Source of the DNA: Gamarada debralockiae
Taxonomy: Eukaryota; Ascomycota; Leotiomycetes; Helotiales; Hyphodiscaceae
Length of the DNA: 41,684 bases
Assembly (NCBI GenBank): GCA_002803225.1
Contig: NXFV01001357.1
Span: 1-41,684 of the forward strand
Direction of reading: 5' to 3'
Shown: piece after piece, positions 19,520 to 28,868 of the stretch
How positions within the stretch are numbered: the first letter of the stretch is position 1
Layout of the letters: each line of letters begins with the position of its first letter
Made by a program: the position numbers and the translations under genes
Notes under the pieces: generated by a model
Told to the model about the DNA's origin: nothing
The model's database searches: none
What the model saw: the letters and a program-made list of their open reading frames with translations, nothing else

Positions 19520-22210
19520 ATGAGATCAGAGTACATTCCAGATCTAACGAGGTGGGAAGGTCAGGCTATGCCAGCGACCAGAGAAGCTCCGACGGTAGGG
19601 ATAGGCGGAGCTTACAGTAGTGAGTACAGCCAGAATATGATCTCTTATCCACTCCTACTATCACTGATGAATACATTAGATACGATCTACCAACCATGTT
19701 ACTATTTACCGTTCCGAAAGAATCGACAGTTTGTCGGACGAGCCACTATACTCGAGACACTCGAGAAGAAGCTATTCATTGAACAGAGCGAAACGGTAGC
19801 ACTCGTTGGTCTGGGCGGTGTTGGAAAGACTCAGGTGGCATTACAGTTTGCGTATTCGGTTAAGGCGAACAAACAAGAATATTCGATCTTCTGGGTGGTA
19901 GCACTGAGTGAAGCGAGTTTTGAGAAGGCGTACGCAGAGTTGGCTCACGAGCTTGGCGTAAAGAAAAGTAAAGAGGACGAAGACGTCAAGGAACTGGTTC
20001 GCCGTTACCTCCGTTCGGAGAAAGCTGGAAAGTGGCTTCTCATCGTAGACAACGCGGATGATATGGAGGTGGTGATGGGATCGAATAAGAAGCGCGGCAT
20101 ATATCGGTACCTTCCTGAGAGCGAGAGTGGCCGAGTGGTATTTACGACACGATCGAGAGAAGTGGCTGTGGCGGTGGCTAGGAGCCATATTATTAATCTG
20201 CGAGAGATGAGCCAAGAAGAGGCAACAGCCTTCGTGGAGACGTCGCTAACTCGGAAGGAACTGCTTCAGGATGAGGCATCAACTATAGAACTCTTTCGGG
20301 AACTTACATATCTTCCGCTAGCTATTGCTCAGGCAGTGGCATATCTTAACCAGAACCAAATCTCTATTCCAAAATACCTGGGACTATTACGGGGAACGGA
20401 ACAGAGTAAGGTAAGCCTATTGAGCCGAGAGTTTTACGATCAGACGCGGTACGAAGGTTCGCGAAACGCGGTGGCGACGACATGGCTTGTGTCATTTACT
20501 CAGATCCAAAGATCTGACAAGGCTGCAGCGTCCATATTAGGCTTTGTGTCCTGTATCGAACCGAAAGCGATCCCGCGGTCGATTCTGCCGAAGGTGGAGC
20601 CAGAGGAAGAAATGGAGCATGCGATTGGGACTCTCCGGGGGTATGCTTTCCTGTCGCAACGAGGAGATGAGGAGATATTCGATATGCACAGTCTCGTGCA
20701 TATAGCGACGTGGGTATGGCTGGAAAGCGAAGGGCTTATAGAACAGACGACGACGGATGCGATACGTCATATTGAGAAGGTATTCCCTCATCGAGATCGG
20801 ACGAGGCGTGAAAAATGGAGAGGGTACGTACCCCACGGACTTCGGGTACTAAATAGAAGTAGCCGGTGTGAAATAGCGGAGAGGTACGATCTGTTTATGA
20901 CAATTGGGTTGTGTTTAGATCTGGATAGACGATTTAAGGAAGCAATAAGATGTTTCGAAGCGGAGAGCAAATGGAGGAGGGAGCATTTTACTGAAGAGGA
21001 CCACTCTCGACTGGCGTCGGAGCATGCACTCGCAAGCGCATACCTGGAAGACAGACGGATCAAGGAGGCGATTGAGATCTTTGAGTACGTGGTAGCGGTA
21101 CAGAAGAGGACGCTAGCGGACGAGGACCACTCTCGATTGACATCGGAGCATGCACTCGCAAGCGCATACCTAGAAGACAGACGGATCAAGGAGGCGATTG
21201 AGATCTTTGAGCATGGGGTAGCGGTACGGAAGAGGACGCTAGCGGACGAAGACCACTCTCGACTCTGGTCGGAGCACGAACTTGCAAGGGCATACCTGGA
21301 AGACAGACGGATCAAGGAGGCGATTGAGATCTTTGAGCATGTGGTGGCGGTACGGAAGAGGACGCTAGCGGACGAAGACTACTCTCGACTCTGGTCGGAG
21401 CACGAACTCGCAAGGGCATACCTGGAAGACAGACGGATCAAGGAGGCGATTGAGATCTTTGAGCATGTGGTGGCGGTACGGAAGAGGACGCTAGCGGACG
21501 AGGACCACTCTCGATTGACATCGGAGCATGCACTCGCAAGCGCATACCTAGAAGACAGACGGATCAAGGAGGCGATTGAGATCTTTGAGCATGTAGTGGC
21601 GGTACGGAAGAGGACGCTGGCAGACGAGGACCACTCTCGACTCTGGTCGGAGCACGAACTTGCAAGGGCATACCTGGAAGACAGACGGATCAAGGAGGCG
21701 ATTGAGATCTTTGAGCATGTGGTGGCGGTAGAGAAGAGGACGCTAGCGGATGAGGACCACTCTCGATTGACATCGGAGCATGCACTCGCAAGCGCATACC
21801 TGGACGACAGACGGATCAAGGAGGCGATTGAGATTTTTGAGCATGTAGTGGCAGTAGAGAAGAGGACGCTGGCGGATGAGGACCACTCTCGACTCTCGTC
21901 GGAGCACGAACTCGCAAGGGCATACCTGGACGACAGACGAATCAAGGAGGCGATTGAGATCTTTGAGCATGTAGTGGCGGTAGAGAAGAGGACGCTAGCG
22001 GACGAGGACCACTCTCGATTGACATCAGAGCATGCACTCGCAAGCGCATATCTAGATAATGAAATGGTAGAAGAAGCAATCCAGCTACTTGAACATATTG
22101 TGGCCGTGGAGGAGGACCTATTTGAAGAAGACGATCCTGATCGACTTGTGTCACTAGACCTGCTTACGGATGCGTATGCCAGATTAGAAACTGGTTCTGG
22201 ACCTGATTAG
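19520..22210 (+). CDS. NB-ARC plus TPR protein (sensor half of a fungal NLR)
   Basis: An intron-less frame of 896 residues. Residues 1-45 are a linker homologous to the one that precedes the PNP domain in the upstream ORF. The NB-ARC ATPase follows: P-loop ALVGLGGVGKTQVAL (Lys about 103), Walker B KWLLIVDNADD (about 172-181), GRVVFTTRSREVA, ELTYLPLAIAQAVAYL (GLPL-like), and DMHSLVHIATW (about 388) in the MHD position. From about residue 472 to the end there are ten tetratricopeptide repeats of exactly 42 residues, eight of them nearly identical. Fungal NLRs of this type are thought to act in non-self recognition and programmed cell death; the ligand is set by the repeats. The ATG at 19520 gives a protein without an effector domain, so the ORF makes most sense as the second half of the upstream reading frame or as its partner. 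Confidence 0.9.
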   Translation: MRSEYIPDLTRWEGQAMPATREAPTVGIGGAYSSEYSQNMISYPLLLSLMNTLDTIYQPCYYLPFRKNRQFVGRATILETLEKKLFIEQSETVALVGLGGVGKTQVALQFAYSVKANKQEYSIFWVVALSEASFEKAYAELAHELGVKKSKEDEDVKELVRRYLRSEKAGKWLLIVDNADDMEVVMGSNKKRGIYRYLPESESGRVVFTTRSREVAVAVARSHIINLREMSQEEATAFVETSLTRKELLQDEASTIELFRELTYLPLAIAQAVAYLNQNQISIPKYLGLLRGTEQSKVSLLSREFYDQTRYEGSRNAVATTWLVSFTQIQRSDKAAASILGFVSCIEPKAIPRSILPKVEPEEEMEHAIGTLRGYAFLSQRGDEEIFDMHSLVHIATWVWLESEGLIEQTTTDAIRHIEKVFPHRDRTRREKWRGYVPHGLRVLNRSSRCEIAERYDLFMTIGLCLDLDRRFKEAIRCFEAESKWRREHFTEEDHSRLASEHALASAYLEDRRIKEAIEIFEYVVAVQKRTLADEDHSRLTSEHALASAYLEDRRIKEAIEIFEHGVAVRKRTLADEDHSRLWSEHELARAYLEDRRIKEAIEIFEHVVAVRKRTLADEDYSRLWSEHELARAYLEDRRIKEAIEIFEHVVAVRKRTLADEDHSRLTSEHALASAYLEDRRIKEAIEIFEHVVAVRKRTLADEDHSRLWSEHELARAYLEDRRIKEAIEIFEHVVAVEKRTLADEDHSRLTSEHALASAYLDDRRIKEAIEIFEHVVAVEKRTLADEDHSRLSSEHELARAYLDDRRIKEAIEIFEHVVAVEKRTLADEDHSRLTSEHALASAYLDNEMVEEAIQLLEHIVAVEEDLFEEDDPDRLVSLDLLTDAYARLETGSGPD
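20936..22195 (+). repeat. Ten TPR units of 126 bp with high internal identity
   Basis: The start of the helix-A block (aaggaggcgattgagat) recurs every 126 bp at 21062, 21188, 21314, 21440, 21566, 21692, 21818 and 21944; degenerate units lie at both ends. Two unit types recur. One reads RLTSEHALASAYL. The other reads RLWSEHELARAYL (RLSSEHELARAYL in one). From the second unit on the order is T, W, W, T, W, T, S, T, mostly alternating. A second variable site is VAVxKR with x = Q, R or E. Confidence 0.95.
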
Positions 22211-22537
22211 AGTATAGCTAGGCAGTAAGTTTCTTTTTACTGCATAGTAATACTTGTCAGTTGGCACGGGACTCGATTATGTATCTTCATTTCACAACGT
22301 AGCTAGATTCTTCCTTTAGTCACCACCAAATCTATGAATTACCTCAATTCCATCAGCTGAAATCGTCAGTACTGTACACAGTCTGATGACTTTGTACTAG
22401 AAAAAAAAACCCCCTATATAATATAACTGAATCATGCATAGGAGGCACATATGGCAGCGGCGAATGGCGTTGCGTTGGCGAAGCCAGTAATAAATAATTG
22501 GCCATCACCCACTCGATAAATGGCACATCGATTTGCG
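22211..22537. other. 3' flank of the NLR inside the transposon-like unit
   Basis: No coding sequence is seen. It holds the NLR 3' region, the right copy of the 20-bp direct repeat (22374-22393) followed by a run of A and then C, and AT-rich sequence of unknown origin reaching to the transposase remnant. Confidence 0.5.
22374..22393 (+). repeat. 20-bp direct repeat, right copy
   Basis: Identical to 17261-17280. Here the repeat is embedded in agtact...gtactag, so that its flanks form a short inverted repeat. The two copies enclose about 5.1 kb with both NLR ORFs. Confidence 0.85.
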
Positions 22538-22666
22538 CTATATACATCTTGTACTCATTGGCATTACGTTTGGAGATATTATTTTGTGGTTTTGCTTAGT
22601 TTCGAACCCTTCTTTTAGCAATGCGTCGATCAAAATATGCTGTGCAGCATCCAGTTGCGGCGCCAT
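22538..22666 (-). pseudogene. Tc1/IS630-like transposase, N-terminal remnant
   Basis: A 42-codon frame starting MAPQLDAAQHILIDALLKEG on the minus strand. The first 25 residues look like the N-terminus of fungal Tc1/mariner (IS630-type) transposases, which begin with a similar short helical segment before the helix-turn-helix. After ETKQ the match ends, and the frame closes soon after. The HTH and DDE parts are absent from the window. Its orientation, pointing inward from the right inverted repeat, is right for an element whose 5' end is at 22886. Confidence 0.55.
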
Positions 22667-22756
22667 GATCGCTGACACGAAAGCGCTGACTCTGGCGGGA
22701 TTGGAGAAAGAGGAAGGAAGGATTGATGAGGGGCAGGATGGTGGGGTAAATCGCCT

Positions 22757-22886
22757 GCTCTGCGGTTATCAGCGGTACCTTTGAAGTACAATCGGGCAGG
22801 GTGCACAGCCACAAGTGTCTGGAAATGGACCCCGCTAAAAATAATTAACTTAAAAACCAGCGACACCCAATTCGCCTTCTACTGTA
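22757..22886 (-). repeat. Right terminal inverted repeat
   Basis: Reverse complement of the left repeat at 17084-17220. It ends ...cgccttctactg followed by TA, mirroring the left end. Confidence 0.85.
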
Positions 22887-23005
22887 ACCAACCTTAGCAA
22901 ACACAGTCTAAAGTTCCACTTATCTTCGGCCATGCCGCATGCTCCCATCGAAGGCGCTTCTCACTCCCCCGGAACCATCTCTCGCCCAAGATTTAACTCC
23001 TCAAA

Positions 23006-24819
23006 TCAAGGTCCTGACAAGTTGCCTCTTACACCACCCTTTCCGCCAACTTCTCTCGCCGTGACCGTGACCGACAGATCTGCTGCGACATTGATCATAA
23101 CTTCAACCTTGCCTCCCTTCTTCACTCCCCTGACCGCTGCCTCAGCTAGCACATCTCCAACCTTCCATACTTTCTCTCTCTGTTCCTCTAGCTCCTCATC
23201 GCTACTGTCTTCTTCGTCGCTGTCATTGTCCTTGTTGCCGTTCTCCTTTGGCTTGGGTTCCGGCTTTGTGACCTTGATATGCGAGCCTCCTTCCACAATC
23301 TTCACCAGCACATCACCTCCTTCTTTCGGCGTAGCGATGTGAATAGTGCGACGGGCGGGTACGGCAGTCTCAGCTGCGATGATAGGAGTGAAGACACCTT
23401 GCTTCGAGTCGCCAGAGATGGAGAGGACACCGATGGCGTTGGTCAAGTGCTTCACGGTCGTGACTGCAGGGTGTGTAGATTGCTCAATATCCTCAGCTTC
23501 GTACTCTTGGATGAGGGATGCTTGTAATGCTGCTCCACGTGCCTGGAGTTCAGAAGGGCTGATGGCGGTAGGTGTAGTGGAGGGAGCCAAGATGGTGGTG
23601 GTTGGAGGGAAGATAGCGGACATGTTGGAAGCGATCTTGGGCGTGTGTGACGATCCTCCGGACAGGATGACTTCATCAATGTCAAGAACATCGAGACCAG
23701 CCTTCTTGACAACACCTTCTATTAATCGGTTAAAGCCTTCGAACACCTTCCGTGCAATAGTCTCGTAGCGTAATCTGTTGATCGTAGATGTGAAGTCGAT
23801 TCCCTCTGCTAAACTCTCCACACTGAAGTTGGCGTTGGTGCCGATACTGAGAGCCTTCTTTGCAGCTTCTGACTCAAGCTTGAGCTTCGCAAGACTGCGG
23901 GCATTCTCTCTTGGGTCGGTAGTGTTCCACTTGATGAACTCCTTTGCGAAATGATCTTGCAGAACCTTGTCCAGTTGTACGCCTGCATATTCATAATCGT
24001 GTGCAGTAGCCAGGAGCGTGTACATGCCTCCTCTTGACGCAATAACTGCTACATCGGATCGAGTTCCACCAAGATCTGCCACCACAACAATCTTGTCCGA
24101 AACCTTGCTCTCCGGTCTCGCATCGTATGCCAGGACTGCGGCGATGGGCTCATGGATGAGTTGAAGGACCTCAATACCAGCATCATTCGCAGACTTGATC
24201 AAAGCAGCCTTTTGCTTCTCGTTGAAGTTTGTTGGGATAGTGATAACAGCCGAGGTGACCTTCTTTCCCAGGAAGTCGGAGGCAGACTTTGCAAGACGGC
24301 GGAAATGGCGAGTGGCAATCTCAGAGATGGTGACAGTCGATGGTTCGCCCTCCTCCTTATCTTGTATCGTGAAGGCAACCGTGGAGTTGTGCTCTTGGGG
24401 GTGTGCGGAGGCATGGCAGTGTGTGGGGTCTATCGACTTGAAACTGTGGCAGAATTTAGCAGCATTCTATGAAGGAGAGAGCGATGCTCTTCACTCTTGT
24501 CCCAAGTAATCTCTGAAGTATGCGACAGTGTTTTTGCTGTTTCGGACGAGCAGTTGCTTAGCCTGTTGACCGTTGTACTCCTCCCCATCAACGTAAGATA
24601 GAATAGAAGGAATTTGACGATCTGCGAACAGTATCAGCTCCTTTCTAGCAGCCCTAGCGTCTATATCTACTACGTACCGCCATCCTCGTTGGCAATAACT
24701 TCAGCCTTGTCCTCCGTTGTAGTCCATGCGATAGAGCTGTTGGAATTTCCAAATGAAATACCGATGGTGGTTCGCTCCCCTGGCTTTGCGCCGTTCGTAT
24801 TTGCTTCTTCTGCCGACAT
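23006..24819 (-). CDS. SSZ1: SSZ1-like atypical Hsp70 of the ribosome-associated complex
   Basis: In yeast, Ssz1 pairs with zuotin on the ribosome and helps the Ssb Hsp70 fold nascent chains. Three exons (24819-24678, 24621-24495, 24443-23006) with GT-AG introns give 568 residues and an intact frame. Hsp70 ATPase-domain features: phosphate-1 loop TIGISFGNSNSSIAW, connect segment VLQLIHEPIAAVLAYDA, phosphate-2 VVVADLGGTRSDVAVI, and adenosine loop DEVILSGGSSHTPKIASN. The first loop differs from the canonical GIDLGTT, as in Ssz1. After about residue 400 there is only a short, diverged C-terminal domain interrupted by an acidic stretch (DSDEEDSSDEELEE), not a full substrate-binding lid. I chose the ATG at 24819 because MSAEEANTNGAKPGERTT fits the family. 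An upstream in-frame ATG at 24879 is less likely. It is divergent from RRP40. Confidence 0.88.
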
Positions 24820-25027
24820 CTGGACGGAATATAGCGTTCTAATGGGTATGTCGGCGTAGAGGCAGTTGTGAAGTGTCAATGTCTTGTTTATTTCGACATC
24901 TTGGAACTTTTTTTTCCAATATCAAGAAATTTCGCTAGCGCGATTCTTTAGTGCGGACCCCACCGACGAGGCTGGACATCTTGGGACAGGAGCTTCAAAA
25001 CACCATCATACTCCCTTTTTGACGACC
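24820..25027. promoter_or_regulatory. Shared promoter of SSZ1 and RRP40
   Basis: Only 208 bp separate the two divergent start codons. No TATA box is obvious, as is common for fungal housekeeping genes. There is a run of nine T (about 24909) that could be nucleosome-excluding. Confidence 0.55.
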
Positions 25028-25813
25028 ATGGCGGTCTCAATGGAGAGATTTGTCCTTCCTGGAGAAAGTCTCGATGCAGAATCTCTGCCTTCTCATCCAA
25101 CATTGCCCCTAAAACTCGGTCCAGGACTGCGCCATATCCCCCCAAACACCATCACCCCCACCGTAGCAGGTCAATTATATACAGACAAGAGGAAAAATGC
25201 TGTCTGGGTTGAGTTCAATGGCGGTCGCGTATGTTCCTTTTCCTCAATACTTGATATTTAGCTGACAGATGCAAAGTACATCCCTACAGTCGGCGATCTC
25301 GTAATTGCGACGATCCACCACTCCTCGGTCGACGTCTACTACGCTAGCCTCAGCGACTTTGCCTCTAATGCTACTCTCCCACAACTCTCCTTCGAAGGCG
25401 CAACGAAAAAGACGCGGCCACAACTCTCACAAGGGGCGCTGGTCTATGCGCGAGTCAGTATGGCGAACAAACATATGGATCCGGAGCTGGAATGCGTGTC
25501 TCCATCGACAGGGAAGTCTGATGGATTGGGTCCGTTGAATGGGGGGATGCTGTTTACGATATCTCTCGGGATGGCAAGGAGATTAATGCTACCAAAACCG
25601 GCAGAGCAAGGAGGAGTGGTTATATTAGATGAATTAGGAGGAGCTGGTGTATCATTTGAGATCGCTGTGGGAAGGAATGGAAAGCTTTGGGTGGACAGTA
25701 CAACAGTGAAGGCTACATTGGCGATTGGAAAGGCAATCCAGGAGACCGATTCAAAGAGTTTGAAACCGGAGGAACAGAAGAAGCTGGCGAGGAAGTTGGT
25801 GAAGGATATCTGA
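25028..25813 (+). CDS. RRP40: Exosome subunit RRP40 (EXOSC3)
   Basis: A cap subunit of the RNA exosome, binding RNA at the entry of the nine-subunit ring in nucleus and cytoplasm. Two exons (25028-25228 and 25277-25813) around a 48-bp intron give 245 residues. The N-terminal domain contains RFVLPGESL and GLRHIPPNTITPTVAGQLY. An S1 domain follows (YIPTVGDLVIATIHHSSVDV, then GALVYARVSMANKHMDPELEC). The C-terminal KH domain has FEIAVGRNGKLWVDS, with the GxNG-type motif seen in Rrp40, and ends in a helix (AIGKAIQETDSKSLKPEEQ) and KKLARKLVKDI. Length matches the family. The ATG at 25028 gives MAVSMERFVLPGE; the second Met five codons on is a possible alternative. No damage is seen. Confidence 0.9.
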
Positions 25814-26687
25814 GGGACGAAAGAACGATGCATTTACTTGGAGTTTGGGATATCATTGCATTAAGATGGCGTATGGTGGAACGATATCCAATCGATTGAC
25901 CATGGAATTTTGTCACAGATTCTCAAATCTAGGAATAGCTCCAGTGATCATCAACTCGACTCCATGTAGGGACTGCATCCATCAGAACTCATTTTCGATT
26001 GTCCAATCAGTGATCAGACAACGGGTTCGGAGACGAATGTGAAGACTTTTGGTTTTGTGATTCGATGAGGACAACGGATTTTTTGGAGTTGGGATTGAGC
26101 AAGGCTCAGTACTTTCCTACGCAAGTGGGCTTTCTAACCCTTCCCCCTGTGGCATCACACGCCTATCGTCCTAAGTTATAAGACCTGTTATCAAACGGGG
26201 CCTATGACCTTTTCGTACATAGAGTCATGCAAGGACATACAATCACTCATATATAATCTGTGAGCTGGGCAATTGGCATCCTTCAATTAAGATTTGGAAT
26301 TACAATCCTTTCACATCGTCTGTCATCAAATTCAAAAGAGCCAGCCACCCTACGTGGACGCTCATTTTTGACGCCAATATGGATCTGTGCTCTCTCTGCT
26401 CCTCGGGTGTTTTTCAATCATGACGCTTTGTGAAAATTGATGTGCATTGTAGGAGCACCCATCGGACCTACCGCACGGACTGCACAGATGGTGGATGGAC
26501 CCTCACGGACTTCCCCAAATAATGCATAAACTAATGCCGAGTTAACGAATGTCGACGATAGCGTGCATCTGCCGAAAGGGATGCAACTCCGGCAGAATTG
26601 TCTCCAGGGCTTACTTAAGGCTTTGCTTGCTCCGCAATAACATAGAATCCCAAATCGCTGATTCCTCGTCGCAGTGCTCAGACAAAT
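25814..26687. other. Intergenic region between RRP40 and the monooxygenase gene
   Basis: The left part is presumably the RRP40 3' UTR. Short ORFs on both strands show no domain. A minus-strand frame 26418-26927 overlaps the start of the monooxygenase gene and looks like a shadow frame. I saw no clear TATA for the downstream gene. Confidence 0.45.
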
Positions 26688-28868
26688 ATGGCGATCATAG
26701 AACTGACAGATTTTCCACCCAAGGCCGATCTCCTGACTGAAATATATCAGCCCTTGCCAAAGTTGACAGCCATTGTCGACTGGGACGCTCTTGATGCATC
26801 CACGACGGCTGAACAGGTGGTTAGCGGGTTCTCGACAGCTCTTGAAAGAGCTGACAAGAATGCCTTCGCTGATATCTTTCTGACTCACCAATCCTACTGG
26901 CGAGACACTCTTGCGATAACTTCTCATCTGAGGACCTTCAAGGATCGCGACGTTATAGCACCCGTTCTGACTGAGCTAAATAGGCAACGCCGCATCAATG
27001 GGATTGCTATCATTCCTGGCTCAGTACAGATTGTAGTTGCAAGCGAGACACTAGTAAGTTCACCTGCTCTTGTCACACCAAATTTTTGCCTCCGTGGAAC
27101 TTGACCTTGCACCTGCTCTAGAAATGGCTAGAATGCTTCTTCACGTTCAAGACTATCGCGCCTCATGCAACCTGTAATGGCAGGCTGATGTTACTCCCTG
27201 AAGTCTCCGAACGCGGTCCGGCTCGCTGGAAGGTCTGGACCCTCGCCACATGGCTCACTAGTTTTGACATGTATCCCGAGGACGAGAGCCTACTAAGAGC
27301 CCCTTCTAAGCCGCTTAGTGTGGAGGACCATTTGTATACAGACGTCCTAATCATCGGCGGCGGCAATGCGTGAGTGCTCCTCCATGCATCGCAGCCTGGA
27401 AGTAAGAATCACGAGAGAGCTAACCCTCCACCTCGTAGTGGCCTGCTTGTCGCTGCTCGCCTAAAGGCACTCGGAGTCGACTACTTGGTCATAGACAAGA
27501 ACGCGAACGTCGGCGACAACTGGTCGTCCAGGTACGATTGCCTTCGCTTCCATGTAGGCAAGTCGTTTTGCGAAACGCCGTACTTGCGTAGGTTCTTCCC
27601 AATTGATAAATGACACCAAACTAGACAGCTGACGATGATTCATTTCTCTAGCATATCCCCAGGCAGCTACAAACGGTTTGACTAGAGATGAATTAGCCAA
27701 CCAAGTCAAACGCTTCGCTGACGAGTTCCGCATTCGCGTGCTCCATCGCACCACTGCCAAGGCAACGACGTACGATAACGAGAGTAGGTTATGGGCGTTG
27801 CAGCTTCTTTGCGACAAGGCCGAGAAGACAATTTCATGCAAGCACTTGGTTCTAGCCACTGGTGTGGGCTTTCAGGGCCCATATATGCCAGAACTTCCCG
27901 GTGTTGGGCTGTACGGGGGCGTCAATATCCACTCTACCAATTATAAGAACGCAAGGCTACTTATTGAGCAAGGTGTCAAGGTGAGTTTACTATTGCACCT
28001 CTATCTTCACTGAGAACCCCATCATAACCCTTGCCCTTTATTAGTCCGTCCTAGTCATTGGGTCGGCCAACACGGCATTCGACGTCATGGAGGAATGCTA
28101 CAACGCTGGACTCAGAACGACTATAGTCCAGCGCTCGCCGACTTACGTGATTCCCATGTCCTATCTTCTGCACCCACAAGGCCTCGGATTATATGATTAC
28201 GTGCCGGCCGAGACTGGCGACGCAATTACCCAAGCAGGTCCTCTGGCTGTGGGAGGACCACTGCTTGGTCTTGCACATGCCAAGCTAGCAGCTGCAGAGC
28301 CGTGAGTCTTCCGCGCGGTAAATGCCTTCTACTCACATCTTATAGGGATCGGTACGCTGATCTCGCTAAAGCTGGGTTCCAAGTGACCAACTGCACGCAA
28401 TCCGACCTAATTGCCCATCTTCTCGAGCGCTGCGGTGGACACTTCGTCGACATGGGCACCGGCGTTAAGTTGCTGGCCACCAAGGAGGTAGGCATCAAGT
28501 CCGGCGTTAGCCCCGTGTCCTATACAGCTAGCGGCTTGAAATTCAGCGATGGGAGCACGCTAGATGCAGATGCTATCATCTGGTGTACTGGATTCAAAGA
28601 CATAGATGTTCGCCAGGGCATTTCTGGGATCCTGGGTGATGGGGCAGAAGCCATCCAGAACAAGATGGACGCCACCTGGGGGGTGGATGCTGAAGGCGAG
28701 GTCCGTGGTTTGTGGAAGCGACATGCGAATGTGGACAACTTCTGGATCATTGGTGGCGGTACAGCTCAGCATCGGTGGTACTCGAAGGTGATGGCATTGC
28801 AGATCAAGGGGGCTTTGGGAGGCATCTTCCCTAAGCCATATAGAGACGTGCCTGTTACATCTCGGTAG
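26688..28868 (+). CDS. Flavin-dependent monooxygenase with NTF2-like N-terminal domain
   Basis: Six exons (26688-27053, 27122-27369, 27439-27587, 27652-27980, 28045-28301, 28346-28868) keep the frame and give 623 residues. Residues 1-185 are an NTF2/SnoaL-like domain common ahead of this fungal FMO group. The FAD site is DVLIIGGGNAGLLVAARL at about 195-212, with VDYLVIDKNANVGDNWSSRY after it. Next come CKHLVLATGVGFQGPYMPEL and GVNIHSTNY, the FMO-type fingerprint region in modified form. The NADPH site is VLVIGSANTAFDVMEE (about 366). A second strand, DADAIIWCTGFKD, is typical of the family, and WIIGGGTAQHRWYSK lies near the end. Such enzymes oxygenate N- or S-containing small molecules or act YUCCA-like. 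The substrate here is unknown, and no biosynthetic cluster is visible. All donors and acceptors are GT-AG and no damage is seen. Confidence 0.9.

Larger units (their letters stand above)
17084..22886. mobile_element. Transposon-like unit carrying an NLR locus between inverted repeats
   Basis: The unit is 5.8 kb. Both ends carry the same sequence of about 130 bp in opposite orientation, and each starts CAGTAGAAGGCGAATTGG next to a TA on the outside, as in Tc1/mariner elements, which duplicate TA on insertion. Inside the right end is a fragment of a Tc1/IS630-like transposase N-terminus (22538-22666 minus). The rest of a transposase is missing and the space is filled by SesB-PNP and NB-ARC-TPR ORFs. 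I infer a non-autonomous element whose core was replaced by, or invaded by, an NLR locus. Two solo copies of a short inverted-repeat element on either side of the NLR would look similar. The right end lies only 120 bp from the SSZ1 stop codon. Confidence 0.6.

Noticed and set aside
21379..21945. 188-codon minus-strand repetitive ORF (and 20788-21315)
   Set aside because: Antisense of the TPR units. Its repetitiveness comes from the 126-bp repeat.
24202..24443. Suspected frameshift in SSZ1 near 24420
   Set aside because: Rechecking the bases around 24415-24430 showed the frame is intact (568 residues, all exon phases agree).
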